DNA from: Candidatus Peregrinibacteria bacterium
GTDB taxonomy: Bacteria; Patescibacteriota; Gracilibacteria; UBA1369
Length of the DNA: 64,000 nt
Reading direction: 5' to 3'
NCBI GenBank assembly: GCA_020429235.1
Contig: JAGQLQ010000001.1
Coordinates: 1 to 64,000 of the forward strand
Both the position numbers and the translations under genes were made by a program. The notes under the pieces were generated by a model, which was not told where the DNA came from, did no database searches, and saw only the letters and a program-made list of their open reading frames with translations. Position 1 is the stretch's first letter. Each line of letters begins with the position of its first letter. Positions 1 through 7,507 of this stretch are shown in pieces.

Positions 1-357
1 TTCGATGGTGTAAATTTCGGCAACACCTCTACTCAGTACAGTAAGCACCGTGAATACATCCATCCAAAAGAGCGCAAACTCTACGATTACTTCACCCAGA
101 AATTCGGAGGTGGAATCAGCGGGGAACCACTCAAAAAAGACTCCCTCGCACTTGCAACACTCGCTGTCGAACATATCAACAAGCATAAACCTTCTCACGA
201 ATTCCACGTCATCCGCACTGGAGGCATAGAAACCTGGGCCGACATTGAAGCCAGCGAAAAAGCAGGTATCTCACTCAACCAATGGTATACCGGATACTTT
301 GAACAGTTCGCCCAAAACGGGCACAACATTTATCACAACATGTTTGAAAAAGCTTAA
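1..357 (+). CDS. pyrD: Dihydroorotate dehydrogenase, C-terminal part (cut by window start)
   Basis: Open from base 1 to a TAA at 355-357, giving 118 residues of the C-terminal half of a dihydroorotate dehydrogenase, the flavoenzyme that oxidises dihydroorotate to orotate. The visible part has the VNFGNTS stretch, a GGGISGEPLK segment (FMN/phosphate-binding Gly-rich region of the barrel) and the HVIRTGGIETWADIEAS segment that precedes the last phosphate-binding loop. The assignment is supported by pyrE, pyrC, pyrB and carA within the next 7 kb. The N-terminus lies outside the window, so the class (quinone or soluble) cannot be decided. It runs convergently into the gene at 361-882 with 3 bp between them. 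Confidence 0.85.
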   Translation, partial: FDGVNFGNTSTQYSKHREYIHPKERKLYDYFTQKFGGGISGEPLKKDSLALATLAVEHINKHKPSHEFHVIRTGGIETWADIEASEKAGISLNQWYTGYFEQFAQNGHNIYHNMFEKA

Positions 358-360
358 GCT

Positions 361-882
361 CTATAGCTGTTTTTCCAATTTTGCATCAATCTCTCTTACT
401 TTACGTCCAAACTCTTCCCAGTTCTTAGACAAATCTTCAAGATCCTTGCCGTGGTTATTACCAATCGTTAGATAAATAGCACGCATTATCTCCATCCTTA
501 ACTTCTTAGGAATAAGATAAGATAAATGGACCTGATCAAGTAACCGATTATATGGATCTAACAATTGTGTGGCATACCTTAAATAGGCATCCTTTTTTGA
601 TATACCTTCATTTTCAACCGAATGACGATACTCACCAGTCAAAAGATTATGCCTTTGAGCATAATTCATAAGAGATCCTTTTAGCTTAACAACATTTTCA
701 AATTTATTCTGCCACCCAAACTTGTGGAACGCCCAAAGACCTCCCGAAACTATAGCAATCGTCTGAATAAGAATTGATGACATATGAAAGGATTTCTCTA
801 TATCCTGAACAAAATAGTTAATCCCAAAAATAGTCAAAACGACTAAAAAAATGGATAATCCAACATAATAAATAATTTTCAT
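361..882 (-). CDS. Small two-helix membrane protein, unknown function
   Basis: A 173-residue protein of unknown function. Residues about 4-24 are a strongly hydrophobic N-terminal helix and about 35-53 a second one (SSILIQTIAIVSGGLWAFHK). The remaining ~115 residues are soluble, rich in charged and aromatic residues, and probably cytoplasmic. It sits between pyrD and pyrE but on the pyrE strand, with its start 14 bp downstream of the pyrE stop, so it is probably co-transcribed with pyrE. No catalytic motif is recognised. It is accepted as real from its length, its membrane pattern and its snug fit between neighbours. Confidence 0.6.
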   Translation of the reverse strand: MKIIYYVGLSIFLVVLTIFGINYFVQDIEKSFHMSSILIQTIAIVSGGLWAFHKFGWQNKFENVVKLKGSLMNYAQRHNLLTGEYRHSVENEGISKKDAYLRYATQLLDPYNRLLDQVHLSYLIPKKLRMEIMRAIYLTIGNNHGKDLEDLSKNWEEFGRKVREIDAKLEKQL

Positions 883-896
883 CGAATGTAATAAAA

Positions 897-1574
897 TTAA
901 GCTCCAAACTCAGCCCTATACTTTTCAATCCGCGCCACCCCTTCATCATCCAGCACCACCTTTCCATCCACTTCACGTCCATGAAGGTGTTCAACAATCT
1001 CATCCAGATTCACAATCGCCGAAACCGGAACACCATACTCATCTGCAATTTCAGCTGTAGCACTCTTCTCACCTTTCCCCTTCTCCATTCGATCGCATCC
1101 CAAAACCACACCAGCAATACGCTCACTGCCAATACCCATTTCCTGAAACATATCCAAAGTTTGCCGAATCGCCGTCCCAGCCGTCATCACATCATCCACA
1201 ATCACAATTTTGTCATTGCCATCAAGCGGAGATCCAACGATAACTCCACCTTCTCCATGATTTTTGGCTTCCTTACGGTTAAAAGCATATGCGACATTCT
1301 TGCCAAACCGGAACATATAGGCTGTCGCCGCCCCCACCGCCAATGGGATCCCTTTATACGCCGGTCCAAAAATAATATCCACATCCCCATTGGTCGCAGC
1401 ATGGATTCCCTGCGCATAAGCATCAACTAAACGAGAAAATTCCCGCCCATGAAAAAAGCTCCCCATATTCAAAAAATACGGCCCAACCCGTCCACTCTTA
1501 TAAGTAAATTCCCCAAACTTTAACGCATCAACTTGAACCAAAAGGTCGATAAAATCTTTTTTATACTGTTCCAT
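897..1574 (-). CDS. pyrE: Orotate phosphoribosyltransferase
   Basis: A 225-residue type I phosphoribosyltransferase that joins orotate to PRPP to make orotidine 5'-phosphate, the fifth step of UMP synthesis. The PRPP-binding signature IVIVDDVMTAGTA is at residues 123-135. The orotate-side features FTYKSGRVGPYFLNMGSF (about 23-40) and the flexible-loop region FNRKEAKNHGEGG (about 98-110) are present. Length is slightly above the usual ~210. Start is ATG at 1574. It is divergent from the histidine kinase gene at 1614 with only 39 bp between starts. The PRPP it needs would come from prs at 28974-29921. Confidence 0.95.
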   Translation of the reverse strand: MEQYKKDFIDLLVQVDALKFGEFTYKSGRVGPYFLNMGSFFHGREFSRLVDAYAQGIHAATNGDVDIIFGPAYKGIPLAVGAATAYMFRFGKNVAYAFNRKEAKNHGEGGVIVGSPLDGNDKIVIVDDVMTAGTAIRQTLDMFQEMGIGSERIAGVVLGCDRMEKGKGEKSATAEIADEYGVPVSAIVNLDEIVEHLHGREVDGKVVLDDEGVARIEKYRAEFGA

Positions 1575-1613
1575 AGCGTTATAGTGACGATTGCAAACAT
1601 TTAATCACACGCA

Positions 1614-2513
1614 GTGGTAAAAATAAAGGAAACACCGCCAAGTGAATCTGAAGAGGCTGAAGAAATAAACCAGTTCGGCATATATCCACAACTCCCAGAC
1701 AAAACAGACTCCCCCAAAGATTCAGGTATCTTCCTTCAATCTTCAAAAAGGTCTCGGATAAGTGGCATATCCATAAAAGTCGACCATACCGGTGAAGTTC
1801 CGGAAGAGGACCACTCCAATCCAGTAAGCATAGAGACCATCAGGCAGATTGAAAAAGAGATAAAACACAAAATTCACAATATTAACGGACCGCTTAGTGC
1901 AGCAACATATTCCATAGACTACGTACTATCTCAAATAGCAGAAGGCCAGGATTTCACCGAACATTTTAAGCAGATACTTCTCGATGCGCTCGCAGCAATA
2001 CAGTTAGCATCAGACATTTCTCGATACCCGATTTCAGCCATCGAAGAAGCATTCGGCCGCATTCCATTAAGAATGAAAATGACGAAAATTGAAGATGTTC
2101 TGGAAAAAGCCACCGATCCATTCGAACAAAAATGCCAACTCAACGTTCGTGGAGACCTGGAAAAAGCAATAGCCCTCTGCGACCCCGAACACTTAAGCCA
2201 AGTTATATATAACATTATAGACAATGGGATCAAATACAACGATTCTCCTGTCAAAAAAATTGAGATACTGGTTCTCTATATGACAAAATCGACCAAAATT
2301 CTCATTCGGGATAACGGTTTAGGTATCAACGAAGAAGAATTCGACAAAGTCTTCGAAGAAAATTATCGCAGCCCTTCAACAAGCCACAAAGAAGGATCAG
2401 GAATTGGACTATTCTATTGCAAAAAAATCATCGAGCAAATGGGAGGAAGCATATCTATCGAAAGAAACCACATTGGAATAGGTTCATCTTTCCTCATCGA
2501 ACTCATCAACTAG
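1614..2513 (+). CDS. Soluble histidine kinase-like protein, orphan
   Basis: A 299-residue protein with a histidine kinase core and no membrane segment or signal peptide. Residues 1-75 are low-complexity, Ser/Glu/Pro-rich and probably disordered. An H-box-like stretch, HNINGPLSAATYSI, puts the candidate phospho-histidine at residue 88. The ATPase domain has the N box (VIYNIIDNGIKYN), G1 box (IRDNGLGIN), an F-box region (EFDKVFEENYRS) and G2 box (GSGIGLFYCKKI). Start is GTG at 1614. The last 8 bases overlap the pyrC stop region on the other strand. No response regulator is in the window, so partner and signal are unknown. The lack of any recognisable sensor domain is notable. Confidence 0.8.
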   Translation: MVKIKETPPSESEEAEEINQFGIYPQLPDKTDSPKDSGIFLQSSKRSRISGISIKVDHTGEVPEEDHSNPVSIETIRQIEKEIKHKIHNINGPLSAATYSIDYVLSQIAEGQDFTEHFKQILLDALAAIQLASDISRYPISAIEEAFGRIPLRMKMTKIEDVLEKATDPFEQKCQLNVRGDLEKAIALCDPEHLSQVIYNIIDNGIKYNDSPVKKIEILVLYMTKSTKILIRDNGLGINEEEFDKVFEENYRSPSTSHKEGSGIGLFYCKKIIEQMGGSISIERNHIGIGSSFLIELIN

Positions 2514-3843
2514 AAGAGTTCACAAAAGTCAGTTCACTCCCCTTCCCTTCATGAAACTTGTCCCTCCATTCATACCGGAGCTCTCCGCCTACAAATGTCA
2601 TCACCGGCCAGCCCTTTAAGTGCCATCCATGAAACGGTGACCAGTTCGCCTTACTCCATAAATAGTGATGACACACGCGCTCAAGTTTTTGTAAATCGAC
2701 AATCATAAAATCGGCGTCCATCCCGGCTTCAATCGCACCCTTCCCCTCAATTCCAAATTTTTGGGCAGGATGGGAAGAGGTTAACTCAACCACTTTCTCC
2801 AAAGTCAGTTGCCCCTCATTCACCATATGAAAAAGAAGTGGCATCATCAGCTGAACGCCAGGCAAACCGGATGGCGCCTTGGAGTAAATCTGCTCTTTTT
2901 CTTTCAGTTGATGAGGAGCGTGATCTGTCGCGACAAGATCAACCGTTCCATCTGCAATCCCTTCCCATAAAAGATGCTGATTCTCCTCTGTCCGCAACGG
3001 CGGATTCACTCGAACAAGTGTCCCATATTGGTCATAATCCTTTGAACTCAAAAAAAGATGATGAGGCGTTACATCCATTGTTATGTAGTCAGCATCTTTC
3101 TTGGCTTCACGAATCAACTCCAGCTCAGCTCCGGTGGAAACATGGGTAAAATGCACCCGGCGCTTATGCTTTTTCGCCAAAGCCAGAGCATCCTTCACTG
3201 CCTGTGCGGCACATTCCGGATCGCGAATCTGGCTGTGTACAGCCGGATTTTCCTCACCCTCATGTTCAGCCATATGTTCACGAATACACGCCTCATTTTC
3301 GGCGTGCAAAACCAGCAAATGATCCGTCTTGGTCATAAAATCTTCCAGCACTTTCATATCATCCACCAACAAATTTCCGGTACTACTCCCCATATAAATC
3401 TTCACTCCGGCAATTCCCGTCATTTTCGCCACCTCTTCCACATTGTCATTGGTGGCACCGGCATAAAAACCATAATTCACCATGGCATCTTTCCCAACCA
3501 AAGCACGTTTTTCATCCAAAAGTTTTTGACTAATCGTAGGAGGATTCGTATTCGGCATATCCAAAACCGATGTCACTCCACCAGCTAACGCCGCCTTACT
3601 CCCATGTGTCCAATCCTCTTTTGCCTCTCCGCCAGGAATCCGAAAATGCACATGCACATCAATCGCACCCGGCAAAATAAACTGATCATGAGCATCAATC
3701 ACCTGAATATCTTCGCTCTCAAGTGCCACCGCATCCACCGACCCATCTTCCACATGCACAATCTTTCCATCTTTCACAAACACAGCCCCTTCAAAAATCT
3801 CATCAGGCGTCACAATGTTTCCGTTTACAACAAACTGCTTCAT
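2506..3843 (-). CDS. pyrC: Dihydroorotase (class I type)
   Basis: A 445-residue amidohydrolase that closes carbamoyl-aspartate to dihydroorotate. Visible metal and catalytic features in order are DVHVHFR (about residues 62-68), GVKIYMGSSTGN (the Lys expected to be carboxylated), LVLHAENE, HFTHVST, and ATDHAPH with the catalytic Asp. Length and motifs fit the class I enzymes of Gram-positive type. It follows pyrB with 5 bp between them, so pyrB-pyrC form one transcript. Its 3' end overlaps the histidine kinase gene by 8 bp tail to tail. Confidence 0.95.
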   Translation of the reverse strand: MKQFVVNGNIVTPDEIFEGAVFVKDGKIVHVEDGSVDAVALESEDIQVIDAHDQFILPGAIDVHVHFRIPGGEAKEDWTHGSKAALAGGVTSVLDMPNTNPPTISQKLLDEKRALVGKDAMVNYGFYAGATNDNVEEVAKMTGIAGVKIYMGSSTGNLLVDDMKVLEDFMTKTDHLLVLHAENEACIREHMAEHEGEENPAVHSQIRDPECAAQAVKDALALAKKHKRRVHFTHVSTGAELELIREAKKDADYITMDVTPHHLFLSSKDYDQYGTLVRVNPPLRTEENQHLLWEGIADGTVDLVATDHAPHQLKEKEQIYSKAPSGLPGVQLMMPLLFHMVNEGQLTLEKVVELTSSHPAQKFGIEGKGAIEAGMDADFMIVDLQKLERVCHHYLWSKANWSPFHGWHLKGWPVMTFVGGELRYEWRDKFHEGKGSELTFVNSSS

Positions 3844-3848
3844 AACCG

Positions 3849-4781
3849 TTAAAGTGATGCTCCCAAAACCAGCGACAGAAGAGCCATTCGCACCGCCACT
3901 CCGTTCCGCATCTGCCGGAAGTAAGCCGCGCCAGGCAACTCATCCACATTCAAAGAAATCTCTCCAACCCGCGGTAACGGATGCATAATCGTCATCTCTG
4001 GATTCGACTGTTCCACCAGCTCCTTCGTCAAAATATACACATCTTTAAAACGATCATATTCAGCAGGATCAGCAAATCGTTCCTTTTGAATCCGAGTCAT
4101 ATAGCAAACATCAGCCTGCTTTAAAGATTCCTCAAAATCTTCAGTTTCAGAAAAAACAACCCCTTTCTCCGCCAGATCATTAGTCACTTCAGCCGGCATC
4201 TTCAGTTGATCCGGTGAAACCAAAATCAAATTTACATCATAATGCGCAAGCAAATACGCCAGCGAGTGGACAGTCCGTCCATACTTCAAATCTCCAACAA
4301 GCACGATCGTCAATCCATCAATCTTTCCACGCTCATTTTGAATCGTAAACAGATCCAGCAGCGCCTGGGTTGGATGTTCTCCCGCGCCATCACCAGCATT
4401 CAAAACCGGAATATCCACAGCATCAGCCATTTCACGCGGCGCTCCCGGTTGACTGTGCCGCACTGCAATAACATCCGCGTAAGTCTCCACCACCTTCGCC
4501 GTATCGCTCAATGTTTCTCCTTTTGCCAAAGAAGAACTCTCTATCCCCACAACAGAAACCACTCTCCCTCCAAGCCGCTGCATCGCTGACTCAAAAGAAA
4601 GTTTTGTCCGCGTGGACGGTTCATAAAAAAGCGAAGCCATCAGCTTCCCCTTCAAAATCTCGGTAGTCTTTTCTTTATTCGCATAAGGCAAAAAGCCCTC
4701 AGCCGTTATCATCACTTTTTCGATCTCACTCTTGGAAAGTGATTTCGTACTCAACACATCCTGTCCAAAAAAATCGACCAT
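3849..4781 (-). CDS. pyrB: Aspartate carbamoyltransferase catalytic subunit
   Basis: A 310-residue transcarbamoylase that makes carbamoyl-aspartate from carbamoyl phosphate and aspartate, the committed pyrimidine step. The carbamoyl-phosphate loop FYEPSTRTKLSFE (about residues 52-64) and the motifs HPTQALLDLFTI and MHPLPRVGEI are intact. No regulatory pyrI lies beside it, so the enzyme is probably an unregulated trimer or regulated otherwise. It is first in a pyrB-pyrC transcript. Its promoter at 4803-4831 shares its -35 bases with the promoter of the divergent gene at 4876. Confidence 0.95.
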   Translation of the reverse strand: MVDFFGQDVLSTKSLSKSEIEKVMITAEGFLPYANKEKTTEILKGKLMASLFYEPSTRTKLSFESAMQRLGGRVVSVVGIESSSLAKGETLSDTAKVVETYADVIAVRHSQPGAPREMADAVDIPVLNAGDGAGEHPTQALLDLFTIQNERGKIDGLTIVLVGDLKYGRTVHSLAYLLAHYDVNLILVSPDQLKMPAEVTNDLAEKGVVFSETEDFEESLKQADVCYMTRIQKERFADPAEYDRFKDVYILTKELVEQSNPEMTIMHPLPRVGEISLNVDELPGAAYFRQMRNGVAVRMALLSLVLGASL

Positions 4782-4802
4782 ACATTCAAATAAGTTACTC
4801 TT

Positions 4803-4831
4803 TATATACCCCAGATTTTCCCGTTTGACAA
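4803..4831 (-). promoter_or_regulatory. Promoter of pyrBC
   Basis: Read on the minus strand: TTGTCA (4831-4826), 17 bp, TATATA (4808-4803). The expected start is near 4796, giving a leader of about 15 nt before the pyrB ATG at 4781. Its -35 overlaps the TTGACA of the opposite promoter (4825-4830), so polymerase can occupy only one of the two at a time. Confidence 0.65.
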
Positions 4832-4854
4832 AAACAATCGCTTTTCTTTATTGT
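4825..4854 (+). promoter_or_regulatory. Promoter of the unknown gene at 4876
   Basis: TTGACA (4825-4830), 18 bp, TATTGT (4849-4854). The predicted start near 4861 lies downstream of every in-frame start codon before ATG 4876, which decides the start of that gene. The -35 is shared with the divergent pyrBC promoter. Confidence 0.65.
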
Positions 4855-4875
4855 TCTCTCCTTTTTCAATCCACA

Positions 4876-6345
4876 ATGGAAACAATAACACTCCCACTTG
4901 ATGTCGTTCTCGCCGAGCACGCCGACCGAGGACTCCCAATCTCCACAGACGAAGATATCCGTATTCGCAAAATGGATCTTTTTGGAAAAGAGGATGATCT
5001 CACCCAGGAGGAAGAGGAGATTCTTGCTCGCAATGTTAAACGATTCCTGGGATTATATGACCTTCATCAGGGCAACCAAACGCACACCCGAGCCGACATT
5101 CAGATGGAATACTTCCAGCCAGTTTTCGAAAAACTCGCTGCAGAAGGAATTGAGTGCAGTATTCTTTTTGAAAACATAAATCCAACGAATAAAAGAGCTT
5201 TAATAGAAGAAGCATTCAGCATAAGTCGCGACGCCATTCTCATTATGGGAAGCGATCAATACGACAAGGCAACCATGAGACTTGAACGAAACCCAAGTCA
5301 TGACATCGACCCCACAAGTATCGTAGAAGAACCCGCTAATGAAATTGCAGAATTTTACGCAGATGAAAGCATGAACCCAAACTTCTGGGAGGAGGCAAAT
5401 CCGTTAGCATGGGCCCGCGATTGTCTACTTTTGGCCAGCTACCCAGATGTACTTCAAACACTAATGGAGTACCCTAGAGATTTTAAAAAAGTGCCAAGTG
5501 TTTATCGCTTTATACAAGAGTTACATGGAATTAACACCAAAAATCAGAGAGAGGCAGAAGTTGATGATCATCGACCACTGCTCCTTGCACCTGAACAGCT
5601 TGAAATGCTTCAAATCTTTGGCAAAGTTCTAGAAGGAATGGAGAATAATCCTCTAAATCGCTACGCGAAGATGGGATATAAAGCCCTCACAAATCCATCT
5701 CAAGGTAACTCTACAAAAAGAGCACACAAATTTTTAAATGCAGTCATGAGCCAAATCCCCCAAGGGGGAGACGAATTCCAATATCAATTGGCACTCTGCG
5801 CTACAAACATTGCACAGTCCATAAGGGACCAACGAAAATCGTCACCATCAAAGGTTCTAGACGGCCTCCCCAACAAAATGGATATCTGTAATGTGATAGA
5901 AGCCGCAAAAAGATTTGCTCACCTTGCCTTGCTGAAAAATCCTTTTGAACGAGAGAGTGAAGAAGGCAAAAGGTATTCACTCAAACCACAACCAAGCACA
6001 CCCGACTTTTGGGTCTTCAGTATTTTTCGTGGAAACAACTTGCTCCATAGACGTCTGGAAAATCCCACCTTTGACTTGAATCACGGTCTCACACAGACCG
6101 ACCGAGAAATATTCAGTGAGCTCCTTGCAGAAAGAAAGGCACGTGAAGAAGAGATTATCCGAACCTTTCAAGTCCAGATTGGACAGGCAGAAGCAAACAA
6201 AGAATCAGCCGAGGCCGTGCACACTCTCTATATATTGGTTCACTTCCTTTGTCGCATCGCAGACGAACATCGAAAAAAAATCGTTTCTATAGGCTCCATC
6301 ACATCCGAGACATCAGCCGCAGCAAAAGATACTGTAGAGATATAA
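4876..6345 (+). CDS. Unknown 489-residue cytoplasmic protein
   Basis: I do not recognise this protein. It has no signal peptide or membrane helix, is acidic in its N-terminal third (residues about 30-50 contain a TQEEEEIL run) and looks mostly helical. Repeated Leu/Ala heptad-like stretches near the C-terminus (about 410-465) may form a coiled coil. No nucleotide-binding or catalytic motif is visible. The reading frame is open back to 4732, but that would run through the pyrB start and both promoters. ATG 4876, ~15 nt after the predicted transcript start, is the better choice. It ends ~60 bp before carA, which has its own promoter. Confidence 0.7.
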   Translation: METITLPLDVVLAEHADRGLPISTDEDIRIRKMDLFGKEDDLTQEEEEILARNVKRFLGLYDLHQGNQTHTRADIQMEYFQPVFEKLAAEGIECSILFENINPTNKRALIEEAFSISRDAILIMGSDQYDKATMRLERNPSHDIDPTSIVEEPANEIAEFYADESMNPNFWEEANPLAWARDCLLLASYPDVLQTLMEYPRDFKKVPSVYRFIQELHGINTKNQREAEVDDHRPLLLAPEQLEMLQIFGKVLEGMENNPLNRYAKMGYKALTNPSQGNSTKRAHKFLNAVMSQIPQGGDEFQYQLALCATNIAQSIRDQRKSSPSKVLDGLPNKMDICNVIEAAKRFAHLALLKNPFERESEEGKRYSLKPQPSTPDFWVFSIFRGNNLLHRRLENPTFDLNHGLTQTDREIFSELLAERKAREEEIIRTFQVQIGQAEANKESAEAVHTLYILVHFLCRIADEHRKKIVSIGSITSETSAAAKDTVEI

Positions 6346-6352
6346 ACTTTTC

Positions 6353-6381
6353 TTGATTCAACCGGATCGCCCCGCTATAGT
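6353..6381 (+). promoter_or_regulatory. Promoter of carA
   Basis: TTGATT (6353-6358), 17 bp, TATAGT (6376-6381). The predicted start near 6388 leaves a leader of only about 17 nt before the TTG start codon at 6405, with no Shine-Dalgarno-like sequence in it. Confidence 0.65.
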
Positions 6382-6404
6382 AAGCGAGAAATAACTCCCA
6401 AAAG

Positions 6405-7475
6405 TTGAAAAAAGGAAAACTCATTCTCCAAAGCGGTCACACCTTCGATGGATTTATTTTTGGTGCAGAGCAGTCCAGTGCCGGTGAGGTCGTTTTTTCA
6501 ACAGGAATGGTTGGTTACCCGGAAAGCCTTACCGATCCTTCATACAAGGAACAGATTTTGACATTCACCTATCCACTTATTGGAAACTACGGAATACCAG
6601 CCAACAGCAAAGATAAATATGGATTGGGAAAAAACTTTGAAAGCAACAAGATTCAGGTAAGCGGAATTGTAGTCAGCGAATATTCAGAAGATTATAGCCA
6701 CTGGCATGCCAAACAAAGCCTGAGCGAATGGCTCAAAAAAGCCGGAGTTCCAGGGATCACCGGTATCGACACGCGCGCACTCACAAAATTAATCCGGACC
6801 AAAGGATGCATGCCTGCAAAAATTGTAGTGGATGGAAAAAAGGATGTGGAGCTGTACGATCCCAACGAACAGAATCTGGTTTCAAAAGTGTGCGTCAAAA
6901 AACCGGTCAAGTACGGGCGAGGAAAAAAGAAAGTCTTGATGGTCGATTGCGGTGTGAAGAACAACACCATCCGCCATTTTGTTGAACGCGGTGTTTCCGT
7001 AAAACGCGTTCCATGGAACTACGACTTCACACAAAAAAGTGAAAAGTTCGACGGACTCTTTTTGTCCAACGGACCTGGCGATCCAGCCATGCTTACCGAA
7101 CTCATCGACCGCATTAAAGTAGTGATGGAACAGAAAAAACCAATCTGGGGAATCTGCCTTGGAAACCAACTTTTAGCCCACGCAGCCGGAGCCAAAACCT
7201 ACAAACTCAAATTCGGAAACCGATCACAAAACCAACCATGTACCGACCAGGAAACCGGAAAATGCTACATGACCACCCAGAACCACAGCTTTGTTATTGA
7301 TCCCAAAACCATCCCAGCCGGATGGAAAGTCTGGTTTAAAAACGAAAACGACCATACCGTTGAAGGAATCAAACACAAAACCCTTCCATTCAGTGCTGTC
7401 CAGTTCCACCCCGAAGCCTACCCAGGGCCAGTGGACACCGAATACCTGTTCGACCGTTTTGTTGAACAGCTCTAA
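6405..7475 (+). CDS. carA: Carbamoyl-phosphate synthase small subunit
   Basis: A 356-residue glutaminase subunit that supplies ammonia to CarB for carbamoyl-phosphate synthesis, feeding PyrB. The N-terminal CarA domain (about 1-150, with FIFGAEQSSAGEVVFSTGM and the GIDTRALTKLIR segment) is followed by a class I glutamine amidotransferase domain. The nucleophile Cys lies in WGICLGNQLL, and the His-Glu pair is in VQFHPEAYPGP near the end. The start is TTG at 6405, the only start that gives the usual N-terminus and is placed just after the promoter. carB is not in the window, although the two usually sit together. Confidence 0.95.
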   Translation: MKKGKLILQSGHTFDGFIFGAEQSSAGEVVFSTGMVGYPESLTDPSYKEQILTFTYPLIGNYGIPANSKDKYGLGKNFESNKIQVSGIVVSEYSEDYSHWHAKQSLSEWLKKAGVPGITGIDTRALTKLIRTKGCMPAKIVVDGKKDVELYDPNEQNLVSKVCVKKPVKYGRGKKKVLMVDCGVKNNTIRHFVERGVSVKRVPWNYDFTQKSEKFDGLFLSNGPGDPAMLTELIDRIKVVMEQKKPIWGICLGNQLLAHAAGAKTYKLKFGNRSQNQPCTDQETGKCYMTTQNHSFVIDPKTIPAGWKVWFKNENDHTVEGIKHKTLPFSAVQFHPEAYPGPVDTEYLFDRFVEQL

Positions 7476-7507
7476 TTAAAAATGAAACAATTCATAATTT
7501 TTCTTCC

